Below are positions 1 through 7,163 of a stretch of DNA of 11,994 bases, one piece after another (position 1 is the first letter of the stretch; each line of letters begins with the position of its first letter). A model generated the notes under the pieces. That model was given only the letters and a program-made list of their open reading frames with translations, ran no database searches and had not been told where the DNA came from. The DNA is from Eggerthellaceae bacterium (GTDB taxonomy: Bacteria; Actinomycetota; Coriobacteriia; Coriobacteriales; Eggerthellaceae), in the NCBI GenBank assembly GCA_900753095.1, contig CAADXT010000103.1:1-11994 (forward strand), given 5' to 3'. Position numbers and translations under genes: made by a program.

Positions 1-577
1 TGATCATGGCAAGACCGTTTTCGTTGTAGTCAGGCACATAGTACTCAAGGGCGCTGCATGCATTGTATGCCTGAAGCCCGTTGAAGCCGAATGCATAGCA
101 GAGAATCAGCAGCACCGCGAACACAATACCGAGCCAACGCTGGCCCAGGGCCTTTTCAATGTAGTAGGCAGGGCCGCCGCGGAACTCGCCCTCCTTGCCG
201 CGAACTTTCCAGATCTGGGCAAGGGTGGATTCGATGAACGCAGAGGCGGCGCCGACAATGGCCATAAGCCACATCCAGAACACGGCACCAGGGCCGCCCA
301 ATGCGATGGCGGTTGCCACGCCGGCGATGTTGCCCGTGCCAACACGGCTTGCCGTGGAAACCATGAGCGCCTGGAACGACGAGATGGACTTCTGACCTTC
401 AACGTGCTTTCGTTCCGTTACCTGCTTGAACATGTCCTTCAAATAGCGAACCTGCACGCATTTGGTGCGAATCGTGAAGTAAATGCCCGTGGCAACAAGC
501 AGGATGAGCAAAATGTAGGTGTACATAAAGCTGTCGATGTTCCCCGTGAACTCGACGAGCCATTCATTGATATCCAT
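1..577 (-). CDS. Sodium:alanine/glycine symporter (AGCS family), N-terminal part, runs off left edge
   Basis: Inner-membrane carrier of the alanine/glycine:cation symporter family, which imports alanine or glycine with Na+ (or H+). The first 192 residues are visible; the family is usually about 450-500 long, so more than half lies outside the window. Residues 80-91 (GTGNIAGVATAI) and 94-103 (GGPGAVFWMW) match the family signature. A hydrophobic helix at 16-36 is followed by the conserved GGPAYYIEKAL stretch at 134-144. The ATG at 577 is preceded by a GGGGA Shine-Dalgarno about six bases upstream. A small hairpin (604-625, one bulge, loop ATGAC) sits in its leader. The gene is divergent from thpR. 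The family is clear; the exact amino acid carried cannot be read from the sequence. Confidence 0.93.
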   Translation of the reverse strand, partial: MDINEWLVEFTGNIDSFMYTYILLILLVATGIYFTIRTKCVQVRYLKDMFKQVTERKHVEGQKSISSFQALMVSTASRVGTGNIAGVATAIALGGPGAVFWMWLMAIVGAASAFIESTLAQIWKVRGKEGEFRGGPAYYIEKALGQRWLGIVFAVLLILCYAFGFNGLQAYNACSALEYYVPDYNENGLAMI

Positions 578-765
578 GGAATCCCCGTTCAAACGTAAAG
601 AAACGGCTTAAGATGACCTTAGCCGCATGGTTTTTGATGATACCGCAAGAAAACCTATATCAAGGCACGCAAAATCAAATCGCGTAACACGTTAGTAATT
701 TTCGCTTAGTAAGCTAATTAGTTAGGAAAAGTCTGCAAGCAAAGAAAACCATGGAGGAGATTCGC
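578..765. promoter_or_regulatory. Divergent intergenic region between symporter gene and thpR
   Basis: AT-rich control region that must hold promoters for both directions. On the plus strand TTGATG (634-639) and TATATC (656-661) are 16 bases apart, a weak sigma-70-like pair. The heptamer TTAGTAA occurs at 692-698 and 706-712, with a near copy TTAGTTA at 718-724, which could be a binding array. A hairpin at 604-625 lies in the symporter leader. None of these sites is strong enough to assign to a known regulator. Confidence 0.35.
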
Positions 766-1293
766 ATGCGCACATTTATCGCACTTGATTTACCAAGCGA
801 TTTTGCGGTGAACATTGCCCAGGTCGAAAGCCAAATAAGCGCTTCGATGCAGGCAAAGTACGTAGCGGAACGCTCTCTCCATCTAACGCTTGCTTTTATG
901 GGAGAGCTCGAAACCGCCTCCCAGCTGTCGGCAGCCCAAAAGGCAATCGAGATCGCGGCGCAGAACTTCGCCCCTGTTTCCCTTCATCCTGACGGGCTGG
1001 GAATCTTCGGCCCGGCAAGCGATGCAACGCTTTTCATGAGCGTATCGCCCACTCCCGCGCTGATGAACCTGGCGAAAAGCGTTCGCAGCGAGCTTGCCAC
1101 GAAGGGGCTGCCGTTCGAGAAAACGCCTTTCAAGCCCCACGTTACCCTGGCACGCCATGCCCATGCCGAGCGATTCGATGCAAAAGGATGGGCGATGCCC
1201 GACACAGCTCATGCCACAACCGTTTCCATCTACAAAAGCGAGCTCACACAGCAAGGAGCCGTGTACACGCCGATTCATTCCGTAACCTTGTAG
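766..1293 (+). CDS. thpR: RNA 2',3'-cyclic phosphodiesterase (2H phosphoesterase family)
   Basis: Soluble enzyme of the ThpR/LigT family, which opens 2',3'-cyclic phosphates at RNA ends to 2'-phosphates. The 175-residue length fits the family. Both catalytic HxT motifs are present: HLT at residues 39-41 and HVT at 125-127, the latter in KPHVTLARH, with the family's typical N-terminus MRTFIALDLP. An in-frame ATG at 751 exists, but the GGAGGAGA just after it is the Shine-Dalgarno for the ATG at 766, so 766 is chosen. The LOG-family gene starts 12 bases after the stop, so the two are probably co-transcribed. The biological RNA substrate is unknown, as for most bacterial homologues. Confidence 0.92.
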   Translation: MRTFIALDLPSDFAVNIAQVESQISASMQAKYVAERSLHLTLAFMGELETASQLSAAQKAIEIAAQNFAPVSLHPDGLGIFGPASDATLFMSVSPTPALMNLAKSVRSELATKGLPFEKTPFKPHVTLARHAHAERFDAKGWAMPDTAHATTVSIYKSELTQQGAVYTPIHSVTL

Positions 1294-1305
1294 AGCGGGG
1301 CAAAC

Positions 1306-1839
1306 GTGAACATCTGCGTATTCTGCTCTTCATCCGACAACCTCGACCTCTGCTATGTGCAAGCGGCGCAAAAGCTGGGAACCGTGCTGGCGCAGCGGGG
1401 CCACACGCTGGTATTCGGCGGTTACGACATGGGCTTGATGGGCGAAGTTGCCAAGGCAGTCATCAAAGCGGGCGGGAAGGCCATCGGCATTACGACGGAG
1501 GGCCTCACTGCAAAGGGGCGCCATATCGTTCAAGGAGTTCTTGAGCAGCAGGTTGAAAACCTCTCGAAGCGCAAAGACACCATGGTTTCGCTTTCGGATG
1601 CGTTTGTCACGCTTCCAGGTGGCATAGGCACGCTCGATGAGTTCTTCAGCGTGATTTCCCAGGCAAAAGTCGGAGAGATAGAGGGCAAGAGCGCACTGCT
1701 GAACGTTGAGGGTTATTTCGACCCGCTTGTTCAAATGCTCGACGATTCGTGCAGCAAAGGATTGAACTCAACCGATTGGCATGAATACGGAAGCGCCTTC
1801 AACGACTGCAAGGCGCTCTTCGACTGGCTTGAGCAATAG
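1306..1839 (+). CDS. LOG-family protein (TIGR00730-type nucleotide phosphoribohydrolase)
   Basis: Rossmann-fold protein of 177 residues in the LOG (Lonely Guy) family. Characterised members cleave ribose 5'-phosphate from cytokinin nucleotides or AMP-like nucleoside monophosphates. The defining PGGxGTxxE motif is at residues 104-112 (PGGIGTLDE), preceded by the conserved RK pair at 89-90. The N-terminal nucleotide-fold segment includes GGYDMGLMG (38-46). The start is GTG at 1306 with a modest G-rich site (AGCGGGG) upstream; it follows thpR by 12 bases and is probably translated from the same mRNA. In a gut-type anaerobe a nucleotide salvage or clearance role is more likely than a hormone role, but that is inference. 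A strong hairpin at 1862-1900 follows. Confidence 0.9.
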   Translation: MNICVFCSSSDNLDLCYVQAAQKLGTVLAQRGHTLVFGGYDMGLMGEVAKAVIKAGGKAIGITTEGLTAKGRHIVQGVLEQQVENLSKRKDTMVSLSDAFVTLPGGIGTLDEFFSVISQAKVGEIEGKSALLNVEGYFDPLVQMLDDSCSKGLNSTDWHEYGSAFNDCKALFDWLEQ

Positions 1840-1861
1840 CGAGCATGCACCCATAACAGCA

Positions 1862-1900
1862 GATAAGCCCCTCGTTTCGTGAAGAAACAAGGGGCTTATC
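1862..1900. terminator. Intrinsic terminator between convergent LOG and FNT genes
   Basis: An 11-bp stem (1862-1872 with 1890-1900), one A/C mismatch, then 5 more pairs (1874-1878 with 1884-1888) close a GTGAA loop. On the plus strand it is followed by TTATTGTT. The tail is only moderately T-rich, but the position between two convergent genes and the stem length make a terminator for thpR-LOG likely; it may also act on the opposite strand. Confidence 0.75.
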
Positions 1901-1954
1901 TTATTGTTGGGAATTATTTGGGAGCACCTTTCCCGTACTCATGCAAAAGGCGAA

Positions 1955-2794
1955 CTAGCCCTTCTTATGGTATGCCACCCAATAGGCCATGCCCACGAAC
2001 AACGCGCCGCCGACGATGTTGCCGGGAACAGAGGCGCTCCAATTCCACAAGGCGCCCGCCCACGTAACTGTAGAAGGATCGATTCCCGCAGGTGCAATGC
2101 CCATCGAGGCAAGCAAGATACCAAAGGGCAAGAAGAACATGTTCGCAACGCAGTGCTCGAAGCCGCAGGCAACGAAAGCGGCAATCGGAAGCAGGATGCC
2201 GAGCATCTTGTCGGCAACCGTTTTGGAGCCATAGGCAATCCAAACCGCAAGGCACACCAGGAAGTTGCACATAATGCCCTTCGCGAACAGGGTGAGCCAA
2301 TCGGGCGTCATCTTGCCAGCGGCGACGCTCACGATGGCAGTGCCCACCGCCCCGCCGTTCATGCCCTGGAAGTTCGACAGGTACACAAGCCCGACCATGA
2401 TCAAAGCACCAACGAAGTTGCCGAAGAAGACGACAAGCCAGTTCTTCAAAACCGCCAGCCACGTAATCTTCCTGCTAGCAGCGCTCATCACGATCATGGT
2501 GTTGCCCGTGAACAGCTCGGCGCCGCATACCACAACCAGCAAAAGACCAAGCGAGAACAAGCATCCGCCGATAAGGCGCTGAGCAGCGAAGGGAAGCGCC
2601 GAGTCGCTCACGATGAGAAGAAAGAACATGGCGCCCATTGAGATAAAGGCACCGGCCATGATGGAAAGCATGAACGATTGGATGAAACCCATCTTCGACT
2701 TGGAAACACCCAGAGACTCTGCCTTGGCCTCGATTTCGGCAGGCGAAAGCTGATCGGGTTTCGGTAGCGCAGTCTTCAATTCTTCAAGCGACAT
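1955..2794 (-). CDS. Formate/nitrite transporter (FNT family) channel
   Basis: Membrane channel of the FocA/NirC family, which forms pentamers and passes formate, nitrite or related small anions. Length is 279 residues, normal for the family. The FNT signatures are present: GAELFTGNTM at 91-100, and GFEHCVANMFFLPFG at 211-225, which carries the conserved pore histidine (His214 here). GIMCNFLVCLAVW is at 173-185 and NIVGGALFVG at 259-268. About six membrane helices follow a short polar N-terminus (1-35). The ATG at 2794 has a strong AAGGAGG site. It is a single gene with no adjacent pflB or nitrite reductase, so the anion cannot be decided from context; formate is the usual guess in a fermentative anaerobe. 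Confidence 0.93.
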   Translation of the reverse strand: MSLEELKTALPKPDQLSPAEIEAKAESLGVSKSKMGFIQSFMLSIMAGAFISMGAMFFLLIVSDSALPFAAQRLIGGCLFSLGLLLVVVCGAELFTGNTMIVMSAASRKITWLAVLKNWLVVFFGNFVGALIMVGLVYLSNFQGMNGGAVGTAIVSVAAGKMTPDWLTLFAKGIMCNFLVCLAVWIAYGSKTVADKMLGILLPIAAFVACGFEHCVANMFFLPFGILLASMGIAPAGIDPSTVTWAGALWNWSASVPGNIVGGALFVGMAYWVAYHKKG

Positions 2795-3107
2795 AAATCC
2801 TCCTTCTGCTTTGTCGATGGAATCACGCTAGCACGCCCCAACAGCACATAGGCAGCCCAACCAACGCAGCATCGGGGGAAGGCGCAGGGAATCCGCGTAC
2901 GGCATCAGCCCAGGGAGCAAGGTGAGGGATCTTTCAAGGCTCCCGAAAATCACGAGGGAATCGTGAAGGAGCAATTCGCCTTCAGGTTGGAGATTTCCCG
3001 CAGAGCGGTTACCGCTGTGGAAAAAGAAGCGCGCTGCGCCCACGTAGCGTCATACAATATTGAGCAATTACGAACTGCTTACCCTATACCTTGGAGGCAA
3101 CAGAGCG
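2795..3107. promoter_or_regulatory. Divergent intergenic region between FNT and aldehyde dehydrogenase genes
   Basis: No convincing gene lies in these 313 bases. The left end holds the FNT ribosome binding site. Two perfect inverted repeats lie toward the right: TCACGA-5-TCGTGA at 2950-2966 and AGCGGT-T-ACCGCT at 3004-3016. A possible -10 hexamer TACAAT (3053-3058) precedes the aldehyde dehydrogenase start by about 50 bases, but I find no good -35 at the right spacing. The repeat at 3004-3016 lies about 40 bases upstream of that hexamer, where an operator or activator site would fit. No known regulator can be named. Confidence 0.4.
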
Positions 3108-4817
3108 ATGGCATCCGATACGAACTCTTCAACCCAGCAACGCACCGAAGAAGAGCAGCCCAAGCAACGTGTCTCCGTGAGCAACGAGAAGAAGGCGCAT
3201 CCCGCAAGCGCTAACGCCCAACGCTTGAACAGCGAGGCCAAGGCAGCAGCAAAAAAGGCATCAGAAGAGCAATCAGATACAGCGGCAAAGCCGAAGAAAG
3301 AACCCGGGGCAGCGCCGCAGCCCATGCCAAAGCCGAAGCCGAAAAAACGCTCTGCGCGCATAGAGGCGAAGCAGAGGCAAGAGGCCGAGGCAAAGGCAAG
3401 CGCGCTTGCTTCAACCTGCAAATATCAAAGCGCCGAAGACGTGCAGTGTGCCGTCGACGACATGCGCACCTTCTTTGCCACAGGCACCACCCTACCGCTT
3501 CACTATCGCCGCGCAACCTTGGAAAAGCTGCGCTCCTACCTGAAGAAGCACGAAGACGAAGCGCTTCAGGCGCTTCACGATGATCTGGGAAAATCTACTT
3601 TCGAAGGTTATGCCACGGAGCTTGGCATCGTGTACGACGAGATCCGCTTCTGCCTCTCGAAGATGTACGGATGGGCAAAGCCGAAGCGCGTTCCCACTCC
3701 CCTTGCGCACTTCCCCTCCACCTCGAAGGTCTATGCCGCGCCCTACGGCGTCGCAGCGGTGCTTTCGCCGTGGAATTACCCGCTGCAGCTAGCCCTCGTC
3801 CCTCTAGTAGATGCGCTTGCTGCAGGAAATTGCGTTGTGCTGAAACCCTCGCGCACCTCGAAGGCCACCAGCGCGTTTCTAGAGGTCCTCTGCGCAGAGG
3901 TGTTCGATGACCGTTTGGTGCGTTGCCTTCCCGGCAGCGCAGAGATGAACAGCTGGATCCTCGATGTGCATTTCGACAAGATCTTCTTCACCGGAAGCCC
4001 CGCTGTCGGACGCCAAATTATGCATGCGGCAGCGAACAACCTCACCGATGTGACGCTTGAGCTGGGAGGAAAGAGCCCCTGCATCATCGCCGCCGACGCG
4101 AACGTCAAGCGTGCAGCGCAGCGCATCGCCTGGGGCAAATGCCTCAACGCAGGCCAGACCTGCGTAGCGCCCGATTACTTCCTGGTTCACGAAAGCGTTG
4201 CCGACGCCTTCGCCGATGAGCTTGCCACCTACCTTTTGAAGTACTACGGCAACCGCATCCTGCAATGCGATTACTATCCGCATATGATCAACGAGCATCA
4301 CTTCGACCGTGTGTGCGGGCTGATCGACAACCACGGCCCCCAAACGCGCATTGCCTTCGGCGGCGGGCGCGATAAAAGCACGTTGCGCATCGAGCCCACC
4401 ATCCTCACCGGCGTCACCCTCGACGACCCGGTGATGGGAGAAGAGGTCTTCGGCCCCATATTCCCCATTATCACGTGGAGCGAAATCGACGAGGTGTACC
4501 GTTATGTGGGCAATTTCAGCCACCCGCTCGCCTGCTACATCTTCTCGGAGAGCACAGTGCTGCAGGAGCAGATCATCCAAGCGCTGTCGTTTGGCGGGGC
4601 AACCATCAACGATGTGATCATTCACCTTGCGAACAACCATATGGGGTTTGGAGGCTTCGGCGAAAGCGGAATTGGAGCCTACCACGGCAAACAAGGCTTC
4701 GATTGCTTCACCCATTACAAATCAACGCTTAAGAAGTCGACCAAGATCGAGATCCCCGTACGCGTGCCTCCCTTCACCAAGGCGAAAACGCGCATCATGA
4801 GGATGATGATGCGCTAG
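3108..4817 (+). CDS. NAD(P)+-dependent aldehyde dehydrogenase, class-3-like, with charged N-terminal extension
   Basis: Oxidises aldehydes to carboxylic acids with NAD(P)+. Of 569 residues, about 106-560 form the ALDH domain. SPWNYPL is at 220-226, cofactor-binding Lys246 lies in VLKPS, and FTGSPAVG is at 294-301. The general base is Glu318 in LELGG and the catalytic nucleophile Cys352 in GQTC; EEVFGP is at 445-450. The C-terminal ND-x-H and FGGFGESGIGAYHG (514-527) stretch is typical of the ALDH3/coniferyl-aldehyde group. Residues 1-105 are a Lys/Ala/Glu/Gln-rich, Pro-containing, probably disordered extension not normal for this family of about 455 residues. The start at ATG 3108 is preferred over TTG 3060 because GGAGG lies at 3093-3097. 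It has no obvious operon partner. The substrate is not predictable. Confidence 0.9.
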   Translation: MASDTNSSTQQRTEEEQPKQRVSVSNEKKAHPASANAQRLNSEAKAAAKKASEEQSDTAAKPKKEPGAAPQPMPKPKPKKRSARIEAKQRQEAEAKASALASTCKYQSAEDVQCAVDDMRTFFATGTTLPLHYRRATLEKLRSYLKKHEDEALQALHDDLGKSTFEGYATELGIVYDEIRFCLSKMYGWAKPKRVPTPLAHFPSTSKVYAAPYGVAAVLSPWNYPLQLALVPLVDALAAGNCVVLKPSRTSKATSAFLEVLCAEVFDDRLVRCLPGSAEMNSWILDVHFDKIFFTGSPAVGRQIMHAAANNLTDVTLELGGKSPCIIAADANVKRAAQRIAWGKCLNAGQTCVAPDYFLVHESVADAFADELATYLLKYYGNRILQCDYYPHMINEHHFDRVCGLIDNHGPQTRIAFGGGRDKSTLRIEPTILTGVTLDDPVMGEEVFGPIFPIITWSEIDEVYRYVGNFSHPLACYIFSESTVLQEQIIQALSFGGATINDVIIHLANNHMGFGGFGESGIGAYHGKQGFDCFTHYKSTLKKSTKIEIPVRVPPFTKAKTRIMRMMMR

Positions 4818-4842
4818 CCATGCGGCCTCACGGGAGCATGGC
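4817..4842 (+). repeat. Inverted repeat overlapping the aldehyde dehydrogenase stop codon
   Basis: GCCATGC (4817-4823) and GCATGGC (4836-4842) are perfect complements separated by 12 bases, beginning at the last base of the stop codon. No T-tract follows (the next bases are CCCTGTCCC), so this is not a canonical intrinsic terminator. It could be a weak 3' end structure or mRNA stabiliser. Confidence 0.4.
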
Positions 4843-4886
4843 CCCTGTCCCTCCCCTCCTACTCCATAGGTAAACATCGGATTCAA

Positions 4887-4924
4887 TTGCGTTTTACCTG
4901 CCTTTTTGAAGTATTATTTATAAG
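4887..4924 (+). promoter_or_regulatory. Possible promoter of the hybrid sensor kinase gene
   Basis: The AT-rich stretch upstream of the kinase gene holds -10-like hexamers TATTAT (4912-4917) and TATAAG (4919-4924), with TTGCGT (4887-4892) as a possible -35 nineteen bases before the first. The spacing is long and the match modest; the change from GC-rich DNA to this AT-rich stretch is the main support. Confidence 0.3.
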
Positions 4925-4982
4925 ATTGCGGCATAGACAATCAACACTGCCGTACGTCTTACTTGTCGTAGGAGGGCCATCA

Positions 4983-5261
4983 ATGGGGAACGAATCGCAG
5001 AAGAGCAACGCCGCAGCGAAACAGAGCTCGATACTCTCTGACTTCACCGACATCCCCAACGATGCCAGCACCGAAGAGCTGCTGCAGCGAACCCGCACTC
5101 AGCTGCGTGTGGTGAACGCGCTCACCCGAGGCTTCCTCAACGTGTTCCTCGCCGACTTGGACACGGAAACGCTCAGTGTCCTGAAGCTTGAGGGGATACG
5201 TAACCACCGGCCTGAACAAAAACGAGTTGCACGCCCGCTACTCGTACAACCAGCTCATTGA
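4983..5261 (+). CDS. Fragment 1 of the broken kinase: N-terminal sensor start (92 codons as read)
   Basis: This is the true start of the kinase gene with its ribosome binding site. Reading is authentic to LKLEG near 5195; the remaining residues up to the stop at 5259-5261 are out-of-frame sequence. Read literally, translation would end here with a 92-residue peptide lacking all catalytic domains. Confidence 0.7.
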   Translation: MGNESQKSNAAAKQSSILSDFTDIPNDASTEELLQRTRTQLRVVNALTRGFLNVFLADLDTETLSVLKLEGIRNHRPEQKRVARPLLVQPAH

Positions 5262-6489
5262 AACGTATTGCAACGAGCGCGTCCATCCAGAGGACAGGAA
5301 GCTGTTCATGGAGAGCATCAGACCCTCAACGGTGAGAAAAGCCCTGAAGGACAACGACGAGTACACGGGCCACTACCGAATTAAGGTTGATGGGGACATC
5401 CATTATTTTCAATTCCGCTTCATAGCCATGGGAACGGAAGAGGGAGAGCGCCTAAACCAAGTAGTTGCAGGCTTCCAAAACATCGACTCCATTGTTGCCG
5501 AGGAAGCCAAGAGCCGTCAGGCGCTTTCAGATGCCCTTATCGCCGCAGAGCATTCGAACCGCGCGAAAACCACGTTCCTCAACAACATGAGCCACGATAT
5601 CCGTACTCCCATGAACGCTATCATCGGCTTCACTTCCCTGGCTGCGGCCCATATCGACAACCCCGACTTGGTTTCGAGCTACCTGCGCAAAATCCAAACA
5701 TCCTCGAACCATCTCCTCTCCCTTATCAACGATGTGCTCGACATGTCGCGCATCGAGAGCGGGAAAATGAAGATCGAGGAAGCAGAGGCGAACTTGGCCA
5801 GCATCATGCACGATTTGAAGGTAATCGTGCAATCGGACATCGCGGCAAAGCAGCTCGACTTCTTCGTTGACACCGTCGACATCGCCAATGAGAACATCAT
5901 CTGCGATAAGCTCCGCCTGAACCAGGTGCTGTTGAACCTGCTCTCCAACGCCGTGAAATTCACCAACCCGGGCGGCTACATCAGCGTCTGCATCGCCCAA
6001 AAGGGCAAGCCCGTCAACGGATACGCCAACTACGAGTTCCGCGTGAAGGACTCAGGGATCGGCATAGCACCCGAGTTCGTCGACCACGTGTTCGAAGCGT
6101 TCGAACGGGAGCGCAACAGCACGGTAAGCGGCACGCAGGGCACAGGACTTGGCATGGCCATCACGAAGAACATCGTGGACATGATGGGCGGCACCATCGA
6201 AGTGCACAGCGAACTGGGCAAAGGAACCGAGTTCGTGGTTTCTCTGCGCTTCCGCACCAGCGAGACCACGAACTCGAGCGAGGCCATCCCCCAGCTTGAG
6301 GGACTGCGCGCCTTGGTGGTGGACGATAATCTGCGAACCTGCACAAGCGTTGCGAAGATGCTTCTGCGCATCGGGATGCGCGCCGATTGGACGCTCTCAG
6401 GCAAAGAAGCCGTGTACAAGGCGCAATTCGCGCTTGAGGAAAAGACGAGTACTACGCCTACATCATCGACTGGCTCATGCCGGACATGA
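5188..6489 (+). CDS. Fragment 2 of the broken kinase: sensor, HisKA, HATPase and start of receiver 1
   Basis: This open stretch is in the +1 frame relative to the start codon and carries the rest of the sensor domain (from YVTTGL), the complete transmitter (HisKA and HATPase) and the beginning of receiver 1 (LVVDDN). The only available start is a TTG at 5188 without a Shine-Dalgarno, so it is not an independent gene. The last residues after 6441 are out-of-frame, ending at the stop at 6487-6489 just before the receiver-1 phosphoacceptor would be read. Confidence 0.7.
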   Translation: MRGYVTTGLNKNELHARYSYNQLIETYCNERVHPEDRKLFMESIRPSTVRKALKDNDEYTGHYRIKVDGDIHYFQFRFIAMGTEEGERLNQVVAGFQNIDSIVAEEAKSRQALSDALIAAEHSNRAKTTFLNNMSHDIRTPMNAIIGFTSLAAAHIDNPDLVSSYLRKIQTSSNHLLSLINDVLDMSRIESGKMKIEEAEANLASIMHDLKVIVQSDIAAKQLDFFVDTVDIANENIICDKLRLNQVLLNLLSNAVKFTNPGGYISVCIAQKGKPVNGYANYEFRVKDSGIGIAPEFVDHVFEAFERERNSTVSGTQGTGLGMAITKNIVDMMGGTIEVHSELGKGTEFVVSLRFRTSETTNSSEAIPQLEGLRALVVDDNLRTCTSVAKMLLRIGMRADWTLSGKEAVYKAQFALEEKTSTTPTSSTGSCRT

Positions 6490-7094
6490 ACGGCATCGAG
6501 TGCGTTCGTCGAATCCGTGCGGTTATCGGCGACTCGAAGCCCATCATCGTGCTCACCGCCTACGATTGGTCGAACATCGAAGAGGAAGCGCGCGAGGCAG
6601 GGGTGACGGCATTCTGCTCGAAACCGCTGTTCATGTCGGACTTACGCGACTTGCTCAAGCAGCCCCTAACCGAGAAGAGCGGCGAATCGGCCAAACCTCA
6701 GGTTCCCAACTTCCACGGCAAGCGGGTGCTGCTCACGGAAGACAACGAGCTTAACCGCGAGATCGCCCTTGAGATACTCCAAGGCACCGGGTTCACGGTA
6801 GACACGGCCCTCAACGGAGCCGAAGCCGTTCACAAGGTGCAAGCGGTATATCCGGGAAGCTACGACTTGGTGCTGATGGATATCCAGATGCCGGTTATGG
6901 ACGGATACGAGGCAACGCAGGCCATTCGAGAGTTCGAGAGGGCCGCTAAGCGCCACACGCCCATCTTGGCCATGACGGCCAACACCTTCGAGGAAGACAA
7001 GCAGCGCGCCCGCGATGCAGGGATGGACGGACACATAGCGAAGCCGATCGAGATTCCCCTTCTTCTTAAGACCCTTGAAGAGGTTTTCTCGTAA
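6477..7094 (+). CDS. Fragment 3 of the broken kinase: end of receiver 1 and complete receiver 2
   Basis: This stretch is back in the original frame. Its first ATG at 6477 is the methionine of the receiver-1 motif DWLMPDMNG and has no ribosome binding site, so it is a gene fragment rather than a free response regulator. The upstream in-frame codons from 6444 (DEYYAYIIDWL) are clearly part of the same receiver. Receiver 2 is intact, from the VLLTEDN acidic pocket to AKPIE, and the gene ends at 7094. Confidence 0.7.
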   Translation: MPDMNGIECVRRIRAVIGDSKPIIVLTAYDWSNIEEEAREAGVTAFCSKPLFMSDLRDLLKQPLTEKSGESAKPQVPNFHGKRVLLTEDNELNREIALEILQGTGFTVDTALNGAEAVHKVQAVYPGSYDLVLMDIQMPVMDGYEATQAIREFERAAKRHTPILAMTANTFEEDKQRARDAGMDGHIAKPIEIPLLLKTLEEVFS

Positions 7095-7134
7095 AACGCC
7101 CATCGCTCAAACCGCATTTTCAGCGCACGAAGCA

Positions 7135-7160
7135 AAACGGCCGCCCAAGGGCGGCCGTTT
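7135..7160. terminator. Bidirectional intrinsic terminator between kinase and CBS genes
   Basis: A perfect 12-bp inverted repeat (7135-7146 with 7149-7160) with a very tight loop, GC-rich at the top and AAA/TTT at the base. It is flanked by TTTCCTTT on the plus strand and TTTTGC on the minus strand, so it can terminate both converging genes. Confidence 0.85.
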
Positions 7161-7163
7161 CCT

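Larger units (their letters stand above)
4983..7094 (+). pseudogene. Soluble hybrid sensor histidine kinase / response regulator, interrupted by two frameshifts
   Basis: The restored product is about 703 residues with no membrane helix. A PAS-like sensor region spans about 30-170, then HisKA with phospho-accepting His204 in SHDIRTPMN. HATPase_c follows with an N box (Asn322 in LLSNAVKF), G1 box DSGIG (Asp356) and G2 box GTGLG (386-390). Receiver 1 has VVDDN and Asp496 in IIDWLMPDMNG; receiver 2 has EDN and Asp633 in LMDIQMPVMDG with the downstream KP pair. ATG 4983 has GGAGGG six bases upstream. The frame is broken by one extra base at about 5192-5196 and one missing base at about 6439-6444; all key residues survive on both sides. 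It is therefore either recently inactivated or contains sequencing errors. The signal and output pathway are unknown; it has two receivers and no DNA-binding domain. Confidence 0.85.

Noticed and set aside
751..765. Upstream ATG adding five residues to ThpR
   Set aside because: Those codons are themselves the GGAGGAGA ribosome binding site for the ATG at 766, and the family begins with the residues coded from 766.
1904..2641. 245-codon plus-strand frame opposite the FNT channel gene
   Set aside because: Low-complexity polar translation, antisense to a confident membrane channel gene.
2828..3043. 71-codon minus-strand frame in the FNT/ALDH gap
   Set aside because: No ribosome binding site, no recognisable domain, and it runs through the inverted repeats upstream of the aldehyde dehydrogenase gene.
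3060..3107. Upstream TTG start adding 16 residues to the aldehyde dehydrogenase
   Set aside because: No Shine-Dalgarno ahead of it, and the GGAGG at 3093-3097 fits the ATG at 3108; the TTG also overlaps the candidate -10 region.
3879..4715. 278-codon minus-strand frame opposite the aldehyde dehydrogenase gene
   Set aside because: Antisense to a confident enzyme gene; no recognisable domain and no ribosome binding site.
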